DNA of 26,897 bases from Lachnospiraceae bacterium (GCA_900766815.1 CAAFWV010000048.1:1-26897); one strand, 5' to 3'; shown: positions 16,301-24,810, counted from the stretch's first letter. Numbers and translations are program-made. Notes: generated by a model not told the origin, from the sequence alone.

Positions 16301-18531
16301 AGGTCCTGCTTGATAAATGCGTTAGAAATTAACATCCTGCTGTCTGTGCCGGTAGAAGGCAGCTGACCTGCCGAATCATATTCATAATCATCGAACACAA
16401 ACAGATTACCATTTACATATCCACCGGATGTAAATAATCTAGTTGTAGTATCAAGCCCTCTAATAGTTTCCTTCAACGGAATCCAGTAATGATCTACATC
16501 CGTCCACTGAGTGTCAGAAGGTATACTAATATTCTCCTGTATCAAAGAAAGAACTATTTTATCCAGATTTACTAACTTAGGATAAGAATCGATATTATTC
16601 TGATTCTGTTTGTTATATAAGAACAGACTCCTATTTATTACAATAGGTAGTCCATCATCCGAACTACATACTCTGGATAGGATTCTTTTAGCAGCTGTAT
16701 TATTTATATCACCGATATAACCGCTGGAGGTATCAAATTTGGCACTGTCATTTACGCCTGTAAAATATATAAAGTCAGCCTCATTAACCAAATCCTCAGT
16801 CAGTTCGGAATATGTAACAGTCTTAACATCAATGATCATATCATCTATCTGACTGTCATCCAGGTCAAAGACATACTTCTTAAACCATTCGTTATTACTG
16901 AATCCACCTGTATATACAATAGGGTCTACAAGCAGCTCAAGCGAATAGTCTGCCTTAAACTGATATTTGTATTCAGTAACACTTGGATTACTTCCTATAT
17001 ATTCATAGCCAAGGTCATCTGCAGCTGCAACATAAAAGTGAGTAGCGCTTCTAGCATCAGTTGGATCCAAATTACGCAGATATTCATAAGTACCGAATTC
17101 GTCTGTTGGATAAACATCATATGTAGTTTCCAATTTATATATACTGTTACTAGGTGTGGATACTGGGGATACAGAATCAATATATAACAGACTTTCCTGC
17201 GAAGAATTGGCATCAGCTTCTGTTACAATATAATAATCAGTTGTATCATCAAATAATACCGTAGTACCATCACTTAATTTAATTTTTAATACATCATCTG
17301 TTGTATCCAGAAAACTATAGCCCTTGTATGCATACGTATTACCTGTCAATACAAAGATACTATCTCCAATACCGACATTAGTAGGCACTGCCGCTGCACC
17401 ATATACATTCATATAGTGAGTAGTAGTTGTTGATGAAAATAATCCTGAATTGTTATTTACAGCAGAAACCTGACTTGCGGAAATTGTCTGTTCTGCAGTA
17501 GGTGTAGCTGTAGGATTCGCTGTAGGATCAGGAGTCGGTGTAGCTGTCACTGCGGATGTAGGTTCTGCAGTGACCGTCGGAGTAACGGTAGCCCCACTTC
17601 CGGTAGCAGGTGATACAGGAGGTTCTGAACCTACAAGCCCCGGAGTAACACTCGGAGAAACAGAAGGTTCTGCAACTCCTACAGGACTGGCTGACATCAG
17701 AGAAAAAGATGATGAAGAAGGAAATTCAACCTTTTTCGCAACAAAGTACTGTCCTGTATAGTATTTATCATCATCTGACCCACTAACATTTATTGTCAGA
17801 TTCTTAGGTAAACTAACCGGATCTGATCCCTCTGTATATATATTTTTAAGATTCAGTGAATAACCTAAAGGACTACTTGTAATTTCGGAATCCGTTTTCT
17901 TATTAAATACACCATATTTTGTATAGAAAACATTTTTATCAGTAATAGCTTTAGTAAATAAATCCACAGATGCAGAATCAGTTACATGATTGGCAGGCGT
18001 ACCAACATATGTATATCTTGAACCCTCCTCAATTATCTTATAATTACCTTTACTGTCACCAACATCAAAGAACGAACCTCTGATTTCAAATCTTCTGTTA
18101 TTTTCAGGAATGGTTGTATCAGTTACTCCGTACTCTCTATATGTGTCTTCAAAGGTTACTGCTTCACTAAGGTTATCAGGTATGTTAACCTTTCCTGCAA
18201 CAGGAGTAGCAGTATCAAGCTTAATCTTTGCCATACGTTCAGCGCTACTCGGCATATCCTTAATAGACCTGGCTTTTTCATCATGAGTAGGCTCTTCGCC
18301 ACCGATAAGGTATCCCAGTCTTGCATCCTCATAGCTGGGTACTACTTCAAGAATAGTATACGGATTATCATTATTATTCCTGATAATTATGCTTTCAACT
18401 CCCGGCAATGTAGCCTTGGCAAGTGTTGTATTAACATCCGAAATAACAACACCAAGAATAACTGCAATTGCTAGAATTACAGATACAGGAATCAATATTA
18501 ACTTTTTATTCTTTTTAATCTTTTGAAGCAT
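13336..18531 (-). CDS. Giant DUF5057-type surface protein at end of the T4P operon, 1731 aa
   Basis: One N-terminal hydrophobic segment (residues 11-30, after a Lys-rich start) exports or anchors it; the rest should be outside. It has no LPXTG, no C-terminal membrane segment and no prepilin GFxxxE motif. NPYTILEVVPSYEDARLGYL (56-75) is the opening I recognise from DUF5057 proteins. Residues ~281-350 are a Pro/Ser/Thr-rich linker. Three stretches look like Rossmann or glutamine-amidotransferase-like folds: around 585-635 (ADFIYFTGVND), 905-1000 (YDLIYIGMDTT ... EFVEAGYAVIISD) and 1290-1345 (SYDMIVMGFRD ... YALSGRSVLFTHD). A late segment has ITYTGSGHSN and LFVNTLVAAYRTG. The ATG at 18531, with AGGAGG 6 bases ahead, is preferred to the upstream TTG at 18552 and ATG at 18549, which overlap the previous gene. 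It is the last gene of the operon, 17 bases after the 685 aa prepilin. I infer a pilus-associated, perhaps tip, role; the molecular function is unknown. Confidence 0.8.
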   Translation of the reverse strand: MLQKIKKNKKLILIPVSVILAIAVILGVVISDVNTTLAKATLPGVESIIIRNNNDNPYTILEVVPSYEDARLGYLIGGEEPTHDEKARSIKDMPSSAERMAKIKLDTATPVAGKVNIPDNLSEAVTFEDTYREYGVTDTTIPENNRRFEIRGSFFDVGDSKGNYKIIEEGSRYTYVGTPANHVTDSASVDLFTKAITDKNVFYTKYGVFNKKTDSEITSSPLGYSLNLKNIYTEGSDPVSLPKNLTINVSGSDDDKYYTGQYFVAKKVEFPSSSSFSLMSASPVGVAEPSVSPSVTPGLVGSEPPVSPATGSGATVTPTVTAEPTSAVTATPTPDPTANPTATPTAEQTISASQVSAVNNNSGLFSSTTTTHYMNVYGAAAVPTNVGIGDSIFVLTGNTYAYKGYSFLDTTDDVLKIKLSDGTTVLFDDTTDYYIVTEADANSSQESLLYIDSVSPVSTPSNSIYKLETTYDVYPTDEFGTYEYLRNLDPTDARSATHFYVAAADDLGYEYIGSNPSVTEYKYQFKADYSLELLVDPIVYTGGFSNNEWFKKYVFDLDDSQIDDMIIDVKTVTYSELTEDLVNEADFIYFTGVNDSAKFDTSSGYIGDINNTAAKRILSRVCSSDDGLPIVINRSLFLYNKQNQNNIDSYPKLVNLDKIVLSLIQENISIPSDTQWTDVDHYWIPLKETIRGLDTTTRLFTSGGYVNGNLFVFDDYEYDSAGQLPSTGTDSRMLISNAFIKQDLFSEAERNAAENYKPILDEINSENFYLEVAGKTERISTDITPASAFRYIINFGDHRNVTKTSLRVLDLEPYDFSKLADADRYKSLVNPSDGSELATIDVIEEVDSICLDNRAENDPDVVLNKTKWLVDNLVSQFADKQDKISVDIMGSKEFIGRNIDLNANYDLIYIGMDTTVMNTEIATVEGKVVKKANTIYNDTNMNGLVYAHVGDVQTVKTPNNSQGDYRLSGNDITSDKVRELKEFVEAGYAVIISDKSLVKNSDGSYSVNTATVDKSSNMYKFLSEVALYKTDGNYKFFGKNVRLKSDFESQTDAAQANRDDFSRYLSISKLNLEYSEDDLPEPYNHDDGRQTYLPIDSDGVYRLKYKITLSKDAAVGIADTSYDCKLYIDTNVDGRYHVDECMTGLTIKDAGGSEMYVDDNGKYHLSPGHSYEIVKEIPDGYTGFLSWKLEFLENENVNSDIGEFSKVRNSITGYCAVPCGVNKPEINIIQLISGDGVNNLDLSNAAMDQYYSQVPDYKINVYQMTFKEFINKDVTKGYTSAETSYIDFLNSYDMIVMGFRDMYTTDGANADKTSEAVLAIREYALSGRSVLFTHDLTSFTLERYANWGNYLTPYLRDVQGMDRYNWSSTFTYKPIPDEDKYKYTTVFDESNLKGGSTGEIAGYSSTTILDDEWGTKRNLSEISRYSNKEYHNTDNPVRKVSKLNSGQITEYPFKIEDELPVSTTHGQYFQLNMETDSRDDIDNDDVVVWYTLSNDLFYDSVPMDGRNNYYIFNKGNITYTGSGHSNVTSDGEKKLFVNTLVAAYRTGLHAPKVYYKEAEYKTSATITSKYIPYDTAINGTEVVGYVGNTLDINFLVYNINLMNSISELQTKYYTDATAADATLCLDGKYYKEIHPLADKFIINIPVGKDIIQQAYDKPNSLMNDFIYSASFTYADLGLNNTTGIRPTGAANIYIRLGYEELLESTDAANTLKGDESMTKLSVTTTQLFELK
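17482..17691 (-). repeat. Low-complexity Pro/Ser/Thr linker inside the DUF5057 protein
   Basis: Codes for about 70 residues made mostly of P, S, T, A and V, for example TPTPDPTANPTATPTAEQ. It separates the N-terminal DUF5057-like part from the first Rossmann-like segments. Such stretches act as stalks or wall-spanning spacers and may be O-glycosylated. The DNA repeats are imperfect. Confidence 0.7.
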
Positions 18532-18548
18532 ATATTGCCTCCTGTGCA

Positions 18549-20606
18549 TCAATTAGTTGAATTCTGATTTATATCAGTTATGAAAACATCCTTGATATTA
18601 CTGTATACAGAATTACCGTAAGTATCAGATACTTTTAATTGCAGTGTAGAGTGAACGGGTTTTACAGGTAAATTGTTATAATCACCCCATAAACCATCCC
18701 ACGGAAATCCGAACGAAGCCCATCCTCGGAAGCGATCATTATAATAAACTTGAGGAGCATTCACATACGTAAGTATAGGGGTTTTGTTAGCATCATAATG
18801 CTTTACCATAATTTCTGTATTATTCCAATCACTATCTTCAATACTTAAATTTGTAAACAATCTTCTATAGAACTTATTATCGTCTATATGAGGAATAATA
18901 TACTCAGAATCTGTCAATGTATCTACATGCGGCGGTAGAGCACCGCCACCATCACTCTTGTAATACTTAATCTGTCTAAGCTCAACCTCAACCGGCTTAA
19001 TTGCAACAATAGAAGAACCAACCTTAACAAGCTCTTCATCCGGCTTGTCAGGGTCATATGCTCTGCATTCAACCTTGAATAAGAAGGTTCCGTTCCATTT
19101 AAGCTTAGATTTACATCCGATATTTATTACCCTGATACTTCCACTGTCATATTCAGTCATCTGACTGGAATACTCATTATATTCCTCTGTAGTTCCTGAT
19201 AATATAGACACATTATCAAACTTAGTCAGTTCGCCTCTCTCATCCCAGTTAGAATCCTCTTCTATAGGAGTTATCTTCCACTTATACTTATATTTACTTG
19301 TAGAGGAATTATTTACTGTCGCAGTACATACGATATATCCGTTTCTGGCAAGAGTCGGTGATGTATATACAGTTACGGAAGGACCTGCCACGAATTCGGG
19401 AATATCAGTGAAGGTGATATCAAGGAAGGCCGATACCTTCTCGCCATATGATGTATATTCCTTCGATTCTATCTCTACTCTTATAGTTGTACCGTTCAAT
19501 TTCGAGGTTGCAGATATCTTCTGATTCTGCTCATCAAAGGCAAGACCCACTACATCAGTAGGAACAGTCCAGTTGAACTTACTGTAATCCTTAGATGTGG
19601 TACCATCAGAATACTTAAGTGTACATACCATATAATAATTAGCGAAGCCGTTATCCTTCTCAATGCCGCCCTCACCCTTGGAGGTATCCATCTCAAGCTT
19701 TGCACTAACAGGATATACACCATTATCCTCAACAGTAATGGTTATCATGGAATACTTAAGCGGGTCTTCAACACATTCCGCCTTAAGTTTGAATGACATG
19801 TTATCAGATACTGTATCTTCAACAGTAACCTTTCCGTCATTAAGAGATACTCCCTGAGGAGCACCAACCAGTGACCACTTTACACTATATTCTCTCTCAC
19901 TGTCTTCTGAAGCTATAATCTGAGCCTTATATACAACTGTTACCTGGTTGCCTGACTTCTTTATGGTATCGCTTCCACCATTGGCAATCTCTGCATCACC
20001 TCTGAATATCTTAATCGCCTTGATGAACGAATTAATTTCTACCTCTGTATAGTCATATATCTTATCAACATCATCGCTGACAGTAAGCTTATTACGAAGA
20101 GCTACAGTCTCCTTAACAGTCTTCTCACGGTCTCCAATCTTGAAGGTAATCTCGAATATTACCTTATTTCTTTTTACCTTGCTTAAATCAACCTTGAAAT
20201 CCGTCACATTATCTGCAAGCACACTTGTAAACGTCAGATTGCTCACAACCATATCAGCCTTGTTAGGCGAACTTAAGGAAGCAATATATAGCTTCTCATC
20301 AGTACTATTCCATCTGATACCGGTCATAGAGAAAGTAATATTGCCGGCATCATCTCTGTTCCTGCAATAGATTCCAAGCGTACTTGTACCTGTATCAAAG
20401 AACAGTGCGTCCGTAGCCTCAACAATCTGGTCTCTTACCTGATTAACAGCCAACTGCTGTTCATACTGCAGCTTAACATTAGTATTAGCCTTACTGTATG
20501 AACGGCTTCCGAATGCCATGAATCCTGTAATTGCAACGCCAACAATTGCAAGAATGGCAATACTCACGATTAATTCAATTAATGAAAAACCCTTATTCTT
20601 ATTCAT
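18549..20606 (-). CDS. Large minor prepilin with Ig-like C-terminal region, 685 aa
   Basis: A type IV prepilin N-terminus: leader MNKNKG, then FSLIELIVSIAILAIVGVAI, with cleavage after Gly6 and Glu at mature position 5. It is a PilW/GspJ-like minor pilin in the first ~175 residues (NTNVKLQYEQQLAVNQVRDQ; YCRNRDDAGNITFSMTGIRW). The remaining ~500 residues are beta-rich and read like repeated Ig-like domains (for example WSLVGAPQGVSLNDGKVTVE, then AECVEDPLKYSMITITVEDN). This is far larger than normal pilins (~150-250 aa). The ATG at 20606 with AAGGA 7 bases upstream gives the canonical short leader; upstream in-frame starts would overlap the preceding gene. It follows the 202 aa prepilin by 10 bases. 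The Ig-like tail suggests binding or a stalk at the pilus tip (inference). Confidence 0.85.
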   Translation of the reverse strand: MNKNKGFSLIELIVSIAILAIVGVAITGFMAFGSRSYSKANTNVKLQYEQQLAVNQVRDQIVEATDALFFDTGTSTLGIYCRNRDDAGNITFSMTGIRWNSTDEKLYIASLSSPNKADMVVSNLTFTSVLADNVTDFKVDLSKVKRNKVIFEITFKIGDREKTVKETVALRNKLTVSDDVDKIYDYTEVEINSFIKAIKIFRGDAEIANGGSDTIKKSGNQVTVVYKAQIIASEDSEREYSVKWSLVGAPQGVSLNDGKVTVEDTVSDNMSFKLKAECVEDPLKYSMITITVEDNGVYPVSAKLEMDTSKGEGGIEKDNGFANYYMVCTLKYSDGTTSKDYSKFNWTVPTDVVGLAFDEQNQKISATSKLNGTTIRVEIESKEYTSYGEKVSAFLDITFTDIPEFVAGPSVTVYTSPTLARNGYIVCTATVNNSSTSKYKYKWKITPIEEDSNWDERGELTKFDNVSILSGTTEEYNEYSSQMTEYDSGSIRVINIGCKSKLKWNGTFLFKVECRAYDPDKPDEELVKVGSSIVAIKPVEVELRQIKYYKSDGGGALPPHVDTLTDSEYIIPHIDDNKFYRRLFTNLSIEDSDWNNTEIMVKHYDANKTPILTYVNAPQVYYNDRFRGWASFGFPWDGLWGDYNNLPVKPVHSTLQLKVSDTYGNSVYSNIKDVFITDINQNSTN

Positions 20607-20616
20607 TAATAATTCC

Positions 20617-21225
20617 TTAGTTTTCAATACTATGCTTTCCCGTATCGGTAACAAACTTTATCGTATAAGTCCTAAGTCCGCTCTTAAACTGCATCTGACT
20701 GATATAATCCTCTGATGAAACACCTGAAGCAGATGTAAAGGTTGCTTTCTTATATGCACCGGAGCTTCGGTCGTAAGTAATAAACACGCTTTGCCCTGCA
20801 TTATCCTTATCAATGGTATGTGTACTGCCCGAATCGGTTGTGATTTCCACCTTTACATTGGAAGAACCGACATATTTATATACAGGATCCGAATTAACAA
20901 CATCGGCCGCCTGACCATTCTTATCAATAGTCTTAACTGTCCTTACGGTATAGAAGCCCTTCTTATCGATACCCTTATCCATGTCCGGAGTCTCAACAAA
21001 TTTAAGCTCCATATATTCCTCGAAGCGGCTCATACAGCCGGTCTTCGTAGAATCCATCTCAGCACTGACCTTCTGAGCACACTCACGTGCATGCGAGCCG
21101 GTAAGCAGGCTTAGCGAGAACCCAATAAGTCCCACAAGCACCGCCATTATCGCAATAACGACGATAAGCTCTACCAGAGACATACCTGCATTATTTAATT
21201 TATTATTCTTTCTTCCAGTTCTCAT
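20617..21225 (-). CDS. Small minor prepilin, GspH/FimU-like, 202 aa
   Basis: Prepilin leader of 14 residues (MRTGRKNNKLNNAG), then MSLVELIVVIAIMAVLVGLI. Cleavage after Gly14 leaves Met at +1 and Glu at +5, with the usual hydrophobic helix behind. The body is short and contains C49 and C64, which may form a disulfide, and beta-type stretches such as VFITYDRSSGAYKKATFTS. The size and single small domain fit a GspH/FimU-like minor pilin. The start overlaps the end of the 767 aa gene by 23 bases; the only other in-frame ATG nearby would remove the leader. The overlap without a strong ribosome binding site suggests coupled translation. Confidence 0.85.
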   Translation of the reverse strand: MRTGRKNNKLNNAGMSLVELIVVIAIMAVLVGLIGFSLSLLTGSHARECAQKVSAEMDSTKTGCMSRFEEYMELKFVETPDMDKGIDKKGFYTVRTVKTIDKNGQAADVVNSDPVYKYVGSSNVKVEITTDSGSTHTIDKDNAGQSVFITYDRSSGAYKKATFTSASGVSSEDYISQMQFKSGLRTYTIKFVTDTGKHSIEN

Positions 21226-23506
21226 AAATAATCATATCTGCAAGTGAATCTGCCTTCTTCGTTCCATCATCGCTACTGCTTATGAACGAGAAGTCCTCAC
21301 CATCTCTGAGCACATGTGCAACCATTACATTCTTATCATCATAGGTAATATACAGTCTCATCAGCGCCTTAACAGCCTGTGGCTCTACCTTCATATTGCA
21401 GCTTCCGGCCACATTCACCTTACCGTTACATATGATAGTACCGGAAAAATTGCTCGTATTAACGTTAACGTCCCCTTCAGCTATGACAAGATGAATTGAA
21501 GTGTCATTGATCGTGAAGTTACCTTTACTAACAACAGCCTTGCCATAGGTACTTCCTGAATCAAGTGTTACCGAATCACCTACATGACCCGGTGCATTGT
21601 TGATAAATTCAGCAAGCTTGGTACTGTCTACCAGGTTCTCATATACCACACCCTCTGTATCGGAAGGAGCCTTATTTAGGTTCACCAGCTCTGAATAGCT
21701 GTGCAGCAGCTTGGTACAGAGCGCTGTAAACTGATTGCTATACTGCTCCCTGCTCTGGTTCATGGATACAGAGCCGTCAGCGAGTGAATAAGGTACTGCT
21801 ACATAATCCTTGTTCTCATCAGTCATAATTGCATTACCTGCAAGTCTTATTGCAAGCGATGAATTATTGCTCGGGAACTTGATTTCCTTAGCATAGAAGC
21901 TCATATATTTATCTACAGATGCTTTATTGGCATTGTAATATACCTGGAAATACAGGTTGGCTGTAGCTTCGTTGGGGAAAGTCATGTAGTAATATACCAA
22001 TGACTTGTTTGGATCACTGGTCCTAACGAACTTCTTCTCAACTATAGGTCTGTTCAGCGCATCCTTCTTAACGTAGCTTGATATATTGGTTCCCAGCTTA
22101 GATACCACAACCTCGTCTGATACCTCAACCATGGTTCCGTTATTGACACCTTCCTGAATGGCTGTATATTCGTCTGAGGTAATCGGATTCTTGACAAACC
22201 TTGATTCCTTGGTAGCTGTACTTACACCTATACACTCAGGTGGAACCAGATACATCAGCTGATTGCTCTTAACCGATATACTCTCACCTGTATATATATC
22301 CTTAGTAGTATCTGCAGGATTGACGGTACCGCCACTGCTTCCTCCGCCACTGCCTTCACCACCCTCACCGGGAGTGGTTGTATCAGGTGCAGTGCCGATA
22401 TAGGCATGACCTGCAAGAGTGATTCTCTTAAGTTTAGACAGATCAAGAGTAGAATCAACACCGTTAACAAGAATTGCACTACTCTCATTAGCATCAGTAG
22501 AGCTGTTACCGTAACCATTATACAGACCTGACAGGGATATATTACTGTTCTTACCCTTGATATTAAGGTCGTTGGCTACATTGGTATTAAGACCATTGAT
22601 GGTAACATCAGAGCTGTTGGCAATAATATTTTCAGCCCACAGGGTCGACTTATCTTCATTGGAGAATCTGGTACCCTTAAGGTCAAGGTCATGCTTTACT
22701 ATAAGCTCGCCATTACCCTTATGCTCAAGAACAAAGGGTGTTGCCTTGTTGGCTCCGTTAGTCTTAATTGAATCAGCATATATATCACCCTCCATTGATG
22801 CAGTACCGGAGGCAGCTGCAAATTCAATTCCGTCATCAGCAATAAGTATGTAATCAGGAATATCAGGTAATACCGTATTTGATGCAAAATCGAATTCCGG
22901 ATATGACAGTCTGATATCAGTCTGAATGATTGATACGAAGCCCTTGGAATCCTTGTAGTATACTCTGAGATTCTTAAGAATTACACCCTGCTCATCATAG
23001 GTGAACATATTTCCTTCATCACTGAAGGTGGTTCCGTCACTGCTTACAGCCTTAAGTACTGTACCGTATCCTGTTGTCTCATCACCCTGCCACTTGGTAG
23101 TGGGCTTAAGCATATTGTATAGAGTCGAAATATTATAATGCTTATGAGCTGAATCTGATGCCAGATATCCCCACATTCTCTCATAATACTTGGTCTTCAT
23201 CATGGTATTCTTCTTCTCGGAATCCAGGTCCGTGAAGTTCTCCATTACATCCATATATGCACCACTTAATGCATCGGACATATATCTCTGAAGGCCTATA
23301 TTAATCTCATCAAGCACCTGCTCAGCCGAATAGAATGTATCCTTGGCATATACATTCGTTCGCTTCATCTTATAGTTCACAAGCGAAGTGGTCATAATGA
23401 TACTTACAAGCACCATAATAAATGCAACAGCAATAATAACTGTAACCAGTGCAGCACCATTATTGTTCTTTATACATTTTTTCAGCCTGCTTATCTGTTT
23501 TCTCAC
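21203..23506 (-). CDS. PilX/GspK-like minor pilin with beta-helix segments, GTG start, 767 aa
   Basis: The N-terminus has a basic leader, then NNNGAALVTVIIAVAFIMVL, a pilin-like hydrophobic helix preceded by Gly17, with Thr rather than Glu at mature position 5. Loss of Glu+5 is known from GspK, the tip pseudopilin. Residues ~240-370 (GDIYADSIKTNGANKATPFV, IIANSSDVTINGLNTNVAND) and a second stretch near the C-terminus (VVSKGNFTINDTSIHLVIAE, SGTIICNGKVNVAGSC) have short-period beta-strand character like beta-helix or polymer-forming domains. A Gly-rich linker (GEGGEGSGGGSSGG, 380-393) lies between. No ATG exists at this end: the start is GTG at 23506, with AGGTG overlapping the previous stop. 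Cleavage by prepilin peptidase is expected but not certain. It should sit in the membrane and be assembled with the neighbouring minor pilins. Confidence 0.78.
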   Translation of the reverse strand: MRKQISRLKKCIKNNNGAALVTVIIAVAFIMVLVSIIMTTSLVNYKMKRTNVYAKDTFYSAEQVLDEINIGLQRYMSDALSGAYMDVMENFTDLDSEKKNTMMKTKYYERMWGYLASDSAHKHYNISTLYNMLKPTTKWQGDETTGYGTVLKAVSSDGTTFSDEGNMFTYDEQGVILKNLRVYYKDSKGFVSIIQTDIRLSYPEFDFASNTVLPDIPDYILIADDGIEFAAASGTASMEGDIYADSIKTNGANKATPFVLEHKGNGELIVKHDLDLKGTRFSNEDKSTLWAENIIANSSDVTINGLNTNVANDLNIKGKNSNISLSGLYNGYGNSSTDANESSAILVNGVDSTLDLSKLKRITLAGHAYIGTAPDTTTPGEGGEGSGGGSSGGTVNPADTTKDIYTGESISVKSNQLMYLVPPECIGVSTATKESRFVKNPITSDEYTAIQEGVNNGTMVEVSDEVVVSKLGTNISSYVKKDALNRPIVEKKFVRTSDPNKSLVYYYMTFPNEATANLYFQVYYNANKASVDKYMSFYAKEIKFPSNNSSLAIRLAGNAIMTDENKDYVAVPYSLADGSVSMNQSREQYSNQFTALCTKLLHSYSELVNLNKAPSDTEGVVYENLVDSTKLAEFINNAPGHVGDSVTLDSGSTYGKAVVSKGNFTINDTSIHLVIAEGDVNVNTSNFSGTIICNGKVNVAGSCNMKVEPQAVKALMRLYITYDDKNVMVAHVLRDGEDFSFISSSDDGTKKADSLADMIIYENWKKE

Positions 23507-23514
23507 ATTAGCAC

Positions 23515-24810
23515 CTATTTCAGTCTGGTACCGTCAAGTACACATACTTCTTTACCGTCCTTGTCATATACGGTAGTAACCATCTTGTATATTCTTACGT
23601 TGGTATCCTCTGCTACGAGAACCTTGCCATCCAACGCCCTGCTTCCCATAATCTTCTTGGCATCATCACCGGAGTAAGCTATCGCACCGGATAAACTGCT
23701 GTATTTCAGATTACAGAGAATATTGTATTTCGTAGTATCATTAGAGCTGTAGGGTGAACCGTCAACCAGGTTGGTAAACAATATAAGATTACTCTTGGTT
23801 GTGCTCGGTGTACCTGACTTAACATCCTCAACAATATCAAGTCTTAGTCCGTTAACAGCATTCTCATACTGAGTTCTAAGATGAGCATCAGTCTTGCTGT
23901 TCTGTGCTACTATAAAGAGATTCGCCTTAACATTGCCGGGATTCTGAACTGTAATCCAGTCATAGCCCTTATGATTAATTGCCGCACTGTATCTTGGCAT
24001 ATAGAGAAGATATATGTTATTTAGCGGCTTCTGAGTAGCTATATTATTGAACAGCTCAACCTCAGAAGATACATATTTACTCTTATCCGCTGACAGTATT
24101 CCCGAATAATTGCTCAGCTCATATTCAATCTTAAGATTAACAGTACAGATATCCACATCCTCACCGAACTCATTGGTCTCTGTCTTAATCTTATTGATTG
24201 ACACAGTCATATGTCGCTTAAGATTGTCCTTGAAGAAGTTCTCATCCTTCTGTAGATATGCAGCGGGATTACTGTTATACCAGTCTGTATTCCAGGTTAC
24301 AAATTGATCATATACACCTTTATCATAGGTATCTGACATGGTATATACTGCAGCCTCAGCAGCCGACATACTTTTAATATCCGCTACATTTAATGAGTTG
24401 GCGTTCGGATACAGATCCGGATCCAGTGTCACCTTCGCATAATATCCGTCAGGCATATCATCTGGCAGATCTGATGCATTCTTAATCACGAAAGAATACT
24501 TCTCCATATTGTATGGTGAAGAAGTATTATCAATAGTCACAACGTTGTCGCCAACGTTATACAGATTAATTAGTTCCTCAATATCCTGACTCTCGAATTG
24601 CTCCATTATATTCTCTGCAGCATCAGTGGCTGACATCAGCTTCGCAGCATCTCTGTTGGTATATGCAGTGGTAACGAATGCATGAAGAAGCGGAATCGAT
24701 ACAACCATAAGAATAACCATGGCTACCAACAGCTCCACAAGGGAGAATCCCTTATTATCTGTCACAATATTCAGTTGGTTTATTCTTATTCCTGACCGGT
24801 TTTTCGCCAT
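23515..24810 (-). CDS. Minor prepilin, PilV/GspI-like, 431 aa
   Basis: Prepilin leader of 21 residues ending in NKG, then FSLVELLVAMVILMVVSIPL; cleavage after Gly21 leaves Phe at +1 and Glu at +5. The opening AFVTTAYTNRDAAKLMSATD and NIMEQFESQDIEELINLYN is typical of PilV/GspI-like pilins. At 431 aa it is two to three times longer than the classical form, with an extra C-terminal beta-rich domain. The ATG at 24810 has only a weak AGG upstream; a strong hairpin lies 15 bases ahead. It is the first of four consecutive prepilin-like genes behind the PilM/N/O assembly genes, which makes it part of the minor pilin set rather than the main filament subunit. Confidence 0.87.
   Translation of the reverse strand: MAKNRSGIRINQLNIVTDNKGFSLVELLVAMVILMVVSIPLLHAFVTTAYTNRDAAKLMSATDAAENIMEQFESQDIEELINLYNVGDNVVTIDNTSSPYNMEKYSFVIKNASDLPDDMPDGYYAKVTLDPDLYPNANSLNVADIKSMSAAEAAVYTMSDTYDKGVYDQFVTWNTDWYNSNPAAYLQKDENFFKDNLKRHMTVSINKIKTETNEFGEDVDICTVNLKIEYELSNYSGILSADKSKYVSSEVELFNNIATQKPLNNIYLLYMPRYSAAINHKGYDWITVQNPGNVKANLFIVAQNSKTDAHLRTQYENAVNGLRLDIVEDVKSGTPSTTKSNLILFTNLVDGSPYSSNDTTKYNILCNLKYSSLSGAIAYSGDDAKKIMGSRALDGKVLVAEDTNVRIYKMVTTVYDKDGKEVCVLDGTRLK

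Noticed and set aside
18532..18552. TTG or ATG start further upstream for the DUF5057 gene
   Set aside because: AGGAGG is inside this extension and ideally placed for the ATG at 18531; the longer form would also overlap the previous gene.
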